From contig JAAWRC010000022.1 in NCBI GenBank assembly GCA_022800815.1, forward strand, positions 1-52,738: 52,738 bases of DNA. Direction: 5' to 3'. This document shows, in pieces, positions 1-7,034 of the stretch; the first letter of the stretch is position 1, and each line of letters opens with the position of its first letter. Both the position numbers and the translations under genes were made by a program. This DNA is from Lachnospiraceae bacterium. GTDB lineage: Bacteria; Bacillota; Clostridia; Lachnospirales; Lachnospiraceae. The notes under the pieces were generated by a model. That model worked only from the letters and a program-made list of their open reading frames with translations, did not search any database and had not been told where the DNA came from.

Positions 1-120
1 TATCATGTAGGAGCGTCTTTGAAAGATGCAGGAAAAAAGTGTTTTGGAATCAATCTAATTCAAGATGCAGGCATCATCAAGGACATCCTGCAAAGATTGG
101 AACTGGAAACAGAGGAATAA
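1..120 (+). CDS. C-terminal end of a mobile-element-type protein (5' truncated by window)
   Basis: Frame 1 is open from the first base to a TAA at 118-120, giving 39 residues that begin YHVGASLKDAGKK and end in a charged helix (LQRLELETEE). The 'HxGASLKDxGKK' signature is one I associate with C-termini of ORF6N/RhuM-type and related proteins that travel on integrative elements, where it normally follows an FHDR-type motif; that upstream part lies outside the window. The reading frame is the only one open here and ends just before a tRNA remnant, which fits a gene at the edge of an integrated element. The family is tentative; the partial gene itself is fairly clear. Confidence 0.5.
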   Translation, partial: YHVGASLKDAGKKCFGINLIQDAGIIKDILQRLELETEE

Positions 121-189
121 GAAACTCTTTGAGGTCGCAAAGGGATCAGATAACATTAAGAGGGAGCTGCCTACTAGCAAAGGGTTCTA

Positions 190-231
190 CTCCTAAGCGG
201 TAGGTCGGAGGTTCAAATCCTCTTAGCGACG
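190..231 (+). other. 3' half of tRNA-Arg(CCU); probable attachment-site remnant
   Basis: The sequence from the anticodon loop CTCCTAA (anticodon CCT, 190-196) through a T-arm (GGAGG TTCAAAT CCTCT, 207-223) and an acceptor strand TAGCGAC plus G (224-231) reads as the 3' half of a tRNA-Arg(CCU). The 5' half is missing: no D-arm can be folded and the bases before the anticodon loop do not pair with those after it. A GTCGCAA at 134-140 could pair with six of seven acceptor bases, but the 98-nt spacing makes a working tRNA unlikely. A half tRNA starting at the anticodon loop is the usual trace of integrase recombination into a tRNA gene, so I read this as the distal att site of an element lying to the left. 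Confidence 0.6.
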
Positions 232-241
232 TCCCTGGAGG

Positions 242-280
242 CACCGGGAAGCTTGGAACTCCAAGTTTCCTGGTGTTTTC
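242..280 (+). terminator. Rho-independent terminator after the tRNA remnant
   Basis: A 15-bp stem (242-256 with 261-275, including two G-T wobbles) closes a four-base loop AACT and is followed by TTTTC. It follows the tRNA-Arg 3' half by ten bases and is probably the original terminator of that tRNA, kept when the element integrated. Confidence 0.8.
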
Positions 281-448
281 TCTTATCCCTTATCTTGAAT
301 TTTCTTATTTGAATTCCCTAAGCTGAATTTGCTGATCAGAATAGCGAGTCTGCTAATTTTTCAAAAATTTTAACTTGAAGACGGCTGTTAATCTGGCAGT
401 AGCCTCCCTATTTGCATTAATAAGTATCATTTTGTTTGGTATCAAAAT

Positions 449-568
449 GAAGGTTTCTCTGGTACGGACGTTGTGAAAAAAATGAAAGTTTTCTTTTGTG
501 GAGAATCTGCAACAGAACGGTTTTTTGAAAATCAGGGAACCCGGTACAAATTCGAGGTGACAAAATGA
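449..568 (+). pseudogene. Degraded 3' end of an OmpR-type response regulator
   Basis: One frame reads into GESATERFFENQGTRYKFE and ends with a TGA at 566-568 that overlaps the ATG at 565 of the following sensor kinase remnant (ATGA overlap). The ending resembles the last wing of winged-helix regulators ('ERF..N..GTGYKFEV'), and the overlap is the usual arrangement of a regulator followed by its kinase. No receiver domain or recognition helix is readable upstream, so only a fragment survives. The assignment is by pattern only, over about 40 codons. Confidence 0.35.
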
Positions 569-1668
569 AAAATATGAAGCTTTTCCCCAAAACGTTTCTT
601 CATTCTTTATGTCTGATCATCAGTATGGTAGTGGTTGTTTTTCTCTTGATTTACAGTCTGCTGCCGGCATAATTCCAAACTGCCGATGGAAGGACGGCAC
701 GTATTTCCTTAACGGTTTCCCTTCAGCCCATAGATGACGCCATGTCTGTTCTGCTGCTGATTTTGCCCGTTGCACTTGTGCTTTGTCTGCTCCTCTCCGC
801 TGTGGCTGCATATTTTTACGCAAAATCCATTACAAAGCCCATTCGGGACATTGCGCAGGCAATGGTCAGTATGCAGTCGCTGACACCGGAGGCGGCATGC
901 CGCACGGATCGAAATGATGAGATCGACATTTTAGCCCGCAATGTCAATGACATGTATCAACAATTGCTTTCCACGATCTCCCATTTAGAGCATGAAATTG
1001 AAACTGTGGGCAGATCTGAACTGGAAAAGCTGGATTTTCTGCTTCTCGCTTCCCACGAACTGAAAACCCCTGTTACGGCTGTTCGTGGAATGATTGACGG
1101 AATGATTTATCATGTGGGCGTATACAAGGACCGTGATACCTATCTGAGAGAGTGTCAAAAATCATTGGAAGGCCTGACAGAATTAATCTGCCGCATATTG
1201 GAAACTTCAAAGATGGATATCACCGAGGCTTCAAAGGAGAAAAGACTGACAGATATCGGTCTGCTGATAGGGGAAACCGCAGAGCCGTATCTTGCCATAG
1301 CGCAGAGCCGCAATATTCAGATGATACTTGCAAATGAGGATAGCTTTCAATCTGTTTTCCCGGCAGAGCTGATAAAAAAAGCATTGTCCAATATCCTTTC
1401 CAATGCTGTCAAATATACAAAGCCGGAACATACAATCCGGATATACTTAAAAGATCAGTCAGTAACGATTGAAAACGAATGCGAGCCGTTGTCGGAGGAA
1501 GAATTATCCCATATCGGAGAGCCGTTTTATCATCCGTCCGGTTACGAACAGGACAAGGGCAGTAGCGGGCTTGGTTTGTATCTGACGGACAGAATCTTAA
1601 GCGCCTGCGGGCTGTCTTATGATTTTGTGCCCTATGAAAACGGAATGAGATTTACTTTATACTTTTAA
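565..1668 (+). pseudogene. Broken sensor histidine kinase (in-frame stop, lost sensor domain)
   Basis: The frame starts at an ATG (565) with a basic N-terminus and a first membrane helix (about residues 9-35), meets TAA at 670-672, then continues in the same frame through a second membrane helix (about codons 60-90), a HAMP-like linker, the H-box SHELKTP, an N-box (SNILSNAVKY) and a G-box (GSSGLGLYLTD). Only about 25 codons lie between the stop and the second helix, whereas related kinases carry a much larger extracellular domain, so a deletion accompanies the stop. The open part from ATG 742 (308 residues) could still make a kinase core with one membrane helix. It lies between a regulator remnant and an ABC permease remnant, as in peptide-antibiotic sensing modules. 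Confidence 0.7.
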
Positions 1669-1760
1669 GAATTCGAAAAGACAGAAAATCGGAAGTTTTG
1701 TACTCCATACGAACTCCATTTAGCAAATGTATAATGGAGGCACAAAGGAGGTTGAGGATT

Positions 1761-2444
1761 ATGTACATATTAAAAAACGCACTGAAAAACCTTGTGCGCA
1801 ACAAGGGAAGGAATCTTGCGGTCCTGCTGATTGCCATACTGACACTTACATCCGTAACGATTTCGTTTTCGATTCAGACGATTTCAAATCTTGCCATTCA
1901 GTGGTATAAGGATCGCTTTGGCGTTCAGGCGACGCTTGAAACCAACTGGGAGAAGATCAGTCAGGAACATCCGCCGGAACAAGTCATAAACGAGGACGGA
2001 AGCATGTCTATCGAACAAAATTTTGAGGTGTCAACCCCGAGCATGGCGGAATATGAGCATTATGGGGATTCTCAGTATGTAAAGCAAACGCTGTATTGTG
2101 CGGAGTGTGCCGTCTATTCCGATTCCCTGAAGCCGATTGAGGATAACCTGCAGCCGGGGGAAGAAGTGATTGATATCGCCGGTATGAGCAAAGAGGAGCT
2201 TATGAAATTTTTTGGCGTATCCACCGAAAAGGAATTGGAAGATATTCTTGGCGGTAAGGAAGGCGTGGAAGAAACCATGGATCAAAAAAACGGAGGTATC
2301 GGTACTCTTGTGGGATTTACCGATCTTTCACTTTTATAGGATTTTACCTCCGGCAAACGAAAGCTGGAACAAGGTGTTTTCCCTGAAAAAGGAAATGAAT
2401 GCATCATAGGCACCGTAGTTGCAAAAGAAAACATGAAAAATGGA
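1761..2444 (+). pseudogene. Truncated FtsX-like ABC transporter permease
   Basis: An AAGGAGG ribosome site sits about ten bases before ATG 1761. The protein starts MYILKNALKNLVRNKGRN, followed by a membrane helix (about residues 18-40) and an extracellular acidic region. This is the N-terminal layout of MacB/FtsX-type permeases in antimicrobial-peptide exporters. A TAG at 2337-2339 interrupts it; past the stop the same frame continues with plausible permease sequence (DFTSGKRKLEQGVFPEKGNE) to about 2444, where similarity to the pattern seems to end. The three C-terminal membrane helices are absent. Together with the kinase and ATPase remnants it marks a dead regulator-kinase-transporter module. 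Confidence 0.65.
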
Positions 2445-2641
2445 AGAATGAATATCCGGATGAATTTCAGAAAGCATGAAGCATCAAAAAACTCCGGCGC
2501 CCGGTATCATACTGAGCGTCGGCTTCACATTGCTACGGAGCGTTGCCTTTATGAAAATGAGCGTTTCTTGAAACGAATTGTTATAGGCATTATTATGAAA
2601 TCGGCAGCGAAAAGCTGACTCGATTTCTGGAGGACTATAAA

Positions 2642-2974
2642 ATGCTGAAAAATGATGAAACGAGAATGACTTTAGGCGAAAGATTAAAGTCCGCACGGAA
2701 AAGTGCCGGACTTACGCAGGAGCAGTTGTCAGAAAAACTTTTAGTATCACGACAGGCAATTACGAAATGGGAAGCCGACAGGGGAATGCCCGATATAGAA
2801 AACCTCAAACAGCTTTCTAGGCTCCTTAACATCAGTATTGATTATCTTCTTGACAGCGGAGAAGCTATTGATTTGTCCGTTATGAGAGAAGAAATCAATC
2901 TTGATGATTATGCTTATACTCGAAAATTATTTAAGGGAAGATGGAGCGAGAAGGCAGTCAAACTTTTCCGGTAG
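2642..2974 (+). pseudogene. XRE-family regulator, C-terminus replaced at a recombination joint
   Basis: GGAGG lies eight bases before ATG 2642. The N-terminal 65 residues are a clean Cro/C1 helix-turn-helix (TQEQLSEKLLVSRQAITKWE), followed by a segment (DLSVMREEINLDDYAY) that in related clostridial regulators leads into a longer C-terminal domain with a conserved 'KGRW' region. Here 'FKGRWSEKA' is followed by five unrelated residues and a stop, and those bases are the start of an antisense ABC ATPase fragment. The gene is therefore cut at about 2955. The DNA-binding domain is intact and a 110-residue product may still be made. Confidence 0.65.
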
Positions 2975-3112
2975 GGAACGAATCAGCGTTCGGATTTCGT
3001 GGATACCCACAGGGTCAAGTCCGTTTGTCGGTTCGTCTAATATGAGGATTGGCGGATTTCCGATCAGGGCGCTTGCAAGGCCTAACCTCTGTTTCATTCC
3101 GAGGTGAGATAA
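2955..3112 (-). pseudogene. Fragment of a BcrA-type ABC transporter ATPase
   Basis: On the minus strand this stretch encodes HLGMKQRLGLASALIGNPP followed by ILILDEPTNGLDPVGIHEIR and TLIRSLPEKFDC. This is the signature loop through Walker B and D-loop of bacitracin/lantibiotic-export ATPases. It has no start, no Walker A and no C-terminus, and both edges are abrupt: 2955 joins the XRE regulator and about 3112 runs into a palindrome. It is an internal fragment of roughly 52 codons, probably moved or inverted relative to the permease remnant. Confidence 0.75.
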
Positions 3113-3115
3113 ACA

Positions 3116-3156
3116 TACCGCCGGAGGCGGCCTGAAAATCAGGGCCTCCGGCGGTA
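3116..3156 (-). terminator. Strong hairpin downstream of the minus-strand gene
   Basis: A 13-bp perfect inverted repeat (3116-3128 with 3144-3156; arm sequence ACCGCCGGAGGC) lies 15 bases past the stop of the minus-strand gene at 3172. On the minus strand it is followed by TGTTTATC, a weak T-tract. It also marks the abrupt change from AT-rich to GC-rich sequence. Confidence 0.6.
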
Positions 3157-3171
3157 GTTAGCGAAAACGGA

Positions 3172-3981
3172 TTATGCGACCGCCAGGAAGGGCTGTCTGC
3201 CTACAGGCTCCTGTCCGGAGTCGTTTGCCGCAACACCTTCTGTCTGCGGTTCGGATTCGGCGGCGGTGACGGTCCTGGTGGTGCCGCCGGAGATGTAGAC
3301 CTTGCCGCACTCCGGGCAGATGCCGGTGTGGAGAGTGACGTCCTGGCTGACGACCCGGCGGTCCTCCCGCTCGGCCTTGGCCTGTTCCCGGACCACGTGC
3401 TCCTGCTCGTGGCCCCGGACGGCGGAGGCGGCAGCCTCCGGGGCCACATGGGTGGGCGTCTTGAAGGAGACTCCCATGTCGTCGGAGCCGTCCTGGTACT
3501 TCCGCTGCTTGCAGGTCTGGCATTCCTCGCTGCCGTCGAGCTTTTCAAGCGCCGTGCCTCCGGGGACGTCGCCCTGCTGTTTGGAGAGTCCGGGAAGTTC
3601 CTCCGGGCTGCCGGAAGCGGCAGGGAAGCCGGAGCCGTTCGTGGCCTGATCCGGATACTGGATCCGCATGCGCACCGCCAGCTCCTCCGGGGAAGTGCCC
3701 ATCTGCAAAAGGCCGGAAGCGGAAGCTCCCTCGGCTGCCTTGGGATCTGCGGCCGGAGCCGTCAGAAACAGTCTGCCGCCCCAGGAAAGGGCCGGCCTGG
3801 AGACGGAGGACGCACTTGCGGGAGTGGTTCCGGAAACGGATTTCTCCGCCTGCGGGGCAGAAACCTTCTCCGTATCCTGCACGGGGTGTCTCTGCACCCT
3901 GCGGACGGGGGAAATGGCGGAAGCAGAACCATAGCGGTACATGGAATAATAAGGGTTCATGGCTGAAATGCTGCTTAACAT
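3172..3981 (-). CDS. Putative zinc protein with HEQEH motif between two CxxC pairs
   Basis: The product has 269 residues. I chose ATG 3981 because AAAGGTGAG sits just upstream on the minus strand; an ATG 48 bases earlier has no usable spacing. The first 150 residues are low-complexity (Ala, Ser, Pro, Gly). The conserved part runs from CQTCKQRKYQDGSDD (Cys154, Cys157) through GVSFKTPTHVAPEAA to HEQEH (191-195), and on to CPECGKVYISGG (Cys222, Cys225). HEQEH fits the HExxH zinc-protease pattern and recalls the SprA-related family, while the two CxxC pairs could form a zinc ribbon around it. No signal peptide or membrane helix is visible. Protease activity is inference. The gene has its own promoter and terminator, so it is probably monocistronic. 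Confidence 0.75.
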   Translation of the reverse strand: MLSSISAMNPYYSMYRYGSASAISPVRRVQRHPVQDTEKVSAPQAEKSVSGTTPASASSVSRPALSWGGRLFLTAPAADPKAAEGASASGLLQMGTSPEELAVRMRIQYPDQATNGSGFPAASGSPEELPGLSKQQGDVPGGTALEKLDGSEECQTCKQRKYQDGSDDMGVSFKTPTHVAPEAAASAVRGHEQEHVVREQAKAEREDRRVVSQDVTLHTGICPECGKVYISGGTTRTVTAAESEPQTEGVAANDSGQEPVGRQPFLAVA

Positions 3982-4033
3982 ATCGCTCACCTTTCGCTTT
4001 GCAAAAATTGAGACATTGTCTGTTCTCATCCTT

Positions 4034-4062
4034 ATTTTAGCGGAATTTCCACAAAATTACAA
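4034..4062 (-). promoter_or_regulatory. Sigma-A-type promoter for the HEQEH gene
   Basis: On the minus strand TTGTAA (4057-4062), a 17-base spacer and TAAAAT (4034-4039) precede the start at 3981 by about 50 bases. The palindromic element begins just upstream. Confidence 0.6.
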
Positions 4063-4067
4063 GACGG

Positions 4068-4308
4068 TATCTACTTGAGTTTCCGTATTTTGTATTGTCG
4101 CAAGAAATACGGAAGAAAAACGGTTCTTTTCACGCCAGAACACGCTTCCGCTCATGAAAGCTCGTAGCGGATACTAAGTGTTTTCCTGCGCTATCACTTG
4201 GAAAACACTTAGTACCGACGGCTTTCATACGGTTCTGGCTTAGAAAAAACCGTTTTTCTTCCTGACTTTCCAAACAAAATACAAAATACGGAAACTCAAG
4301 GGTATCTA
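4068..4308. repeat. 240-bp nested palindromic element (type A termini)
   Basis: Almost the whole stretch folds on itself. The outer arms match over about 25 bases (CTTGAGTTTCCGTATTTTGT at 4074 against its complement ending at 4300). Next come GAAGAAAAACGGT (4112) with ACCGTTTTTCTTC, then GCCAGAAC with GTTCTGGC, and a central 14-bp perfect repeat ACTAAGTGTTTTCC (4173-4186) with its complement at 4200-4213. No ORF is present. The outer arm is related to short palindromes near 23,238 and 47,958. It resembles a non-autonomous MITE-like element or a large structured RNA; I cannot tell which. Confidence 0.8.
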
Positions 4309-4392
4309 TAATAAATCGTACCGTCCCGTATGGAAAACAGGGAGGTTTTTGCCTGGGATTTCCGCTGCCGGCCCTTCTGTGGGTGCGGAGAC

Positions 4393-6129
4393 TTATCTGT
4401 AGAGGTAGGCGTATTCCGTATAGGCGTAACAGCCGTCCTTGTTGTCGTAGGAGGACTCTTTGACCAGGTCCCCGTCGGAGTCGTACTCGTAGACGGTTTT
4501 CGTGGTATAAGTGGAGGGATTCTTCCCTTCGCCGTCAATGATGCGGTACCACAGGAGACTGGAAGTGAGCCGCCCCTGGCCGTCGTATTCGTTGTCATAG
4601 GTGTAATAGCTGTACTCGCCGTTTGCCTTGATGGCATCTGCCGTCACGTTAGCTTTCCGGAGGGCGTATTCATGGCTGGCGGTCTTATTTCCCCGCTCGT
4701 CGTATTCATATTCAAAATATTGGCTGACGTAGACAGGATTCATGGCAATCTCGCTGCGGTTTAAGAGACTAAAATCCGCATCGTAGGTATATTGATAAAC
4801 ATATAACGGAGTCCGTTCCCCGGCGTGGGTGTCGTACCAGGTCTTGGAGACCACGTTGCCGTTTTCGTCGTACTGGTAATCTCCGTAGGTGTGGAGCAGG
4901 TCATCCGTCCCGTAAGCACGGTGCTCCGCCAGGCATTCCCGACCTTCTCCGTCATATTGATAATCGGTATATTTGTATTCATTTCCGAAATCATCGTATT
5001 CCATTTCCCGGGTCAGGCGTCCTTCCTCATCGTAGGTAAACTCATCGGAAAGGTCGCCCTGCCAGTATTCCTTTTTCTGATACAGGATCTTCTGCGTCTG
5101 TTCTGTCTCCGCCAGGAGGATCCCGTCCTTCGTCAGGAACGCTTCCGTATACTCGTAATTGGTCGTGGATTCGGACCCGCCGGAACGGGTGGTCTCTGTC
5201 AGGATGTTTCCGCAGTCGGCAATGGAGCGGCTGCTTTTGTCATAAGTAAGTTCCCGCTCATAGCTGACGGTGCCGTCCGAATCGGTGAAAGTATAACGGG
5301 AGGATGCGATATAGCCGTCCTCGTATTGATATTCCGTGAGACCGAAAGCCGAAGTGTCCGTAGACCCGGCTTTCATGGCTTTGACGGTCCCGTCAGAATG
5401 AAACTCCAGTTCATAGGTGTAATTTGAGCCGGAAGGGGCGGACATCTGCGTCACCCTGCCGTCGGGATCGCAGGTGTAGGTGATATCTTCCGTCACCGGG
5501 CTTTCCGGCACTTCCTCCAGGGTCTGCCGCGAGGCATAATGCGACAGATTGCCGTTTTCGTCGTACTGGTAATCCCGTTCGATGGTGATACCCTGGCCGG
5601 TGATTTCCTGCCGAGAATGGACGACGTGACCGGAGGAGTCGTAGTCGTCCTCCATGGTCTGGTACAGGGAGCCGTCCGCATAGGTATAGGAAGTCAGGTG
5701 GAAGCCGTCGGCCCGGTAGGTCAGGGTGATGTTGTCTCCTTCGCTGCTCCCGTCCGCAGGCGTGATCGACGTGAGGAGGGGGATTGCGGTCTGTGCGTCC
5801 GCCGGAAGCCCCTGTTTTTCTCCGGAAGCCGGCGTATTCTGCCCGGCAGATGCAGTTTGTCTGCTGCCCACGCTCTGCTCTTTGGCCTTTTCTTTGCCGG
5901 GACGAAGGATCAGGACTGCGATGACTGCGGCCAGAAGGACGGCCACCAGGACCGCAAGGCCGACGATCAGCCCGGTTTTCTTTTTGGGCGGAGGCAGAGG
6001 GGACTGCCCGGAACCTCCGGGAGCGGAGGCGTTATTTTGAGGGACGTCGGCCATCGATATGGGATGGCCACAGCCTGCGCAGAATTTTGCGTGGTCCGGC
6101 ACATTTGCGCCGCAATTGGGACAAAACAT
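4393..6129 (-). CDS. Membrane-anchored zinc-ribbon protein with YD-like repeats
   Basis: The product has 578 residues and starts at ATG 6129 after GGAGGAA. An N-terminal zinc ribbon (Cys3, Cys6, Cys17, Cys20) is followed by a proline-rich stretch, one membrane helix (about 52-73), a charged Ser/Gln/Gly linker, and from about residue 115 an array of tyrosine/aspartate repeats of the form YxYDExGN or YEYDxxG, more than a dozen times. These resemble RHS/YD repeats, which build beta-rich shells or fibres. The order zinc ribbon, helix, repeats predicts a cytoplasmic ribbon and an extracellular repeat domain. There is no RHS core-processing motif or toxin tip. The role is unknown; surface structural or binding functions are possible. 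Confidence 0.8.
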   Translation of the reverse strand: MFCPNCGANVPDHAKFCAGCGHPISMADVPQNNASAPGGSGQSPLPPPKKKTGLIVGLAVLVAVLLAAVIAVLILRPGKEKAKEQSVGSRQTASAGQNTPASGEKQGLPADAQTAIPLLTSITPADGSSEGDNITLTYRADGFHLTSYTYADGSLYQTMEDDYDSSGHVVHSRQEITGQGITIERDYQYDENGNLSHYASRQTLEEVPESPVTEDITYTCDPDGRVTQMSAPSGSNYTYELEFHSDGTVKAMKAGSTDTSAFGLTEYQYEDGYIASSRYTFTDSDGTVSYERELTYDKSSRSIADCGNILTETTRSGGSESTTNYEYTEAFLTKDGILLAETEQTQKILYQKKEYWQGDLSDEFTYDEEGRLTREMEYDDFGNEYKYTDYQYDGEGRECLAEHRAYGTDDLLHTYGDYQYDENGNVVSKTWYDTHAGERTPLYVYQYTYDADFSLLNRSEIAMNPVYVSQYFEYEYDERGNKTASHEYALRKANVTADAIKANGEYSYYTYDNEYDGQGRLTSSLLWYRIIDGEGKNPSTYTTKTVYEYDSDGDLVKESSYDNKDGCYAYTEYAYLYR

Positions 6130-6194
6130 GATAAATTCCTCCGATTATGTCTGGTTGCCTGACAATTATACTTGGGTGTCCGAAAACCATCTCA

Positions 6195-6223
6195 TTGTAC
6201 CATACATTTGGGAAGAATATCAA
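6195..6223 (+). promoter_or_regulatory. Weak candidate promoter for the Ltp gene
   Basis: TTGTAC (6195-6200), a 17-base spacer and TATCAA (6218-6223) lie 58 bases before the first possible start of the plus-strand gene. The -10 box matches only four of six positions. Confidence 0.3.
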
Positions 6224-6280
6224 ATGGTTCTTTCTGAAAAACATGAGGACTTAAGAAAAGACCAGGTCCCGTGACGGGAT

Positions 6281-6967
6281 GTGCGAGGAATGCGAAGAAC
6301 AAAATGGGAAGGCGCCTATATTACAAAGGCGAGTTTTTCCGATGCGAGAATGGGACAGGGCGGAGAACCGTTTGACGGAGGAACCATAGAAACCTTCCTG
6401 TCCGAGGAGGACTGCGGGGCGAGGGCGGAAAACCTGGAGAGCCAGACGGGTCCGGACATGGGAGCGTTGCAGTTAAAGCAGTATATCTACCGGCATGGAA
6501 AGATTCTGTTCCGGGTCAGCATGGAGCTTCCGGAGGCACAGGCGGACGAATATGACAAGCAATTGGAGGAGCTCCTCCTGGAATACGAAGGGAAGGCAGG
6601 CCCGGAGGAAGAGACGGAAGCCGCAGAAGAGACGGAAATGACAGAGGGGACGGGGGAAACCGAGGAAACGAAAGCGCCGACCACCGGAGAGAGAAATGCC
6701 CTCAAGTCTGCGAACCAGTATCTTAAGGTCATGCCGTTTTCTTACACCGGTCTGATCGACCAGTTGGAGTATGAGAAATACAGCCACGAGGAGGCCGTAT
6801 ACGCCGCTGACAACTGCGGGGCCGACTGGAATGAGCAGGCGGCGAAATCGGCGAAAAAATATCTGGACCTGATGTCATTTTCCAGAGGCGGTCTGATCGA
6901 CCAGCTGGAGTATGAGGGCTATACCCATGAACAGGCGGTATACGGGGCGGAGCAGAACGGATATTAA
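6281..6967 (+). CDS. Protein with two Ltp (host cell surface-exposed lipoprotein) domains
   Basis: The product has up to 228 residues. The C-terminus carries two tandem Ltp domains, NALKSANQYLKVMPFSYTGL to about residue 182 and SAKKYLDLMSFSRGGLIDQL to 225, each with the family pattern 'A..YL..M.FS..GLIDQLEYEGY..EQAVYG'. A Glu/Thr-rich linker (about 108-138) precedes them. The N-terminal 100 residues are soluble and unfamiliar. Ltp proteins are normally lipoproteins or secreted, but no signal peptide or lipobox is present here. The start is uncertain: GTG 6281 and ATG 6290 both have poor ribosome sites, and a stop at 6272-6274 bars an earlier one. The original N-terminus may have been lost. 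Confidence 0.75.
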   Translation: MRGMRRTKWEGAYITKASFSDARMGQGGEPFDGGTIETFLSEEDCGARAENLESQTGPDMGALQLKQYIYRHGKILFRVSMELPEAQADEYDKQLEELLLEYEGKAGPEEETEAAEETEMTEGTGETEETKAPTTGERNALKSANQYLKVMPFSYTGLIDQLEYEKYSHEEAVYAADNCGADWNEQAAKSAKKYLDLMSFSRGGLIDQLEYEGYTHEQAVYGAEQNGY

Positions 6968-6989
6968 AGAATAAGGGATGGAAACGAGA

Positions 6990-7034
6990 CAGGGGCCGCC
7001 GCACTAATTGTTTGGTGCGGCGGTCCCTGCTTTT
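6990..7034. terminator. Bidirectional terminator hairpin between convergent genes
   Basis: A 15-bp stem (6990-7004 with 7015-7029; core GCCGCCGCAC) with a ten-base loop is followed on the plus strand by CTTTT. It ends the Ltp gene and overlaps the last codons of the convergent dehydrogenase, whose stop is at 7004-7006. Confidence 0.7.

Noticed and set aside
134-231. A complete tRNA-Arg using GTCGCAA at 134 as 5' acceptor strand
   Set aside because: The acceptor could pair at six of seven positions but the 98-base length, missing D-arm and unpaired anticodon stem argue against a functional tRNA.
3328-3966. A 212-codon plus-strand frame opposite the HEQEH gene
   Set aside because: The minus strand has a promoter, ribosome site, motifs and terminator; the plus frame has none.
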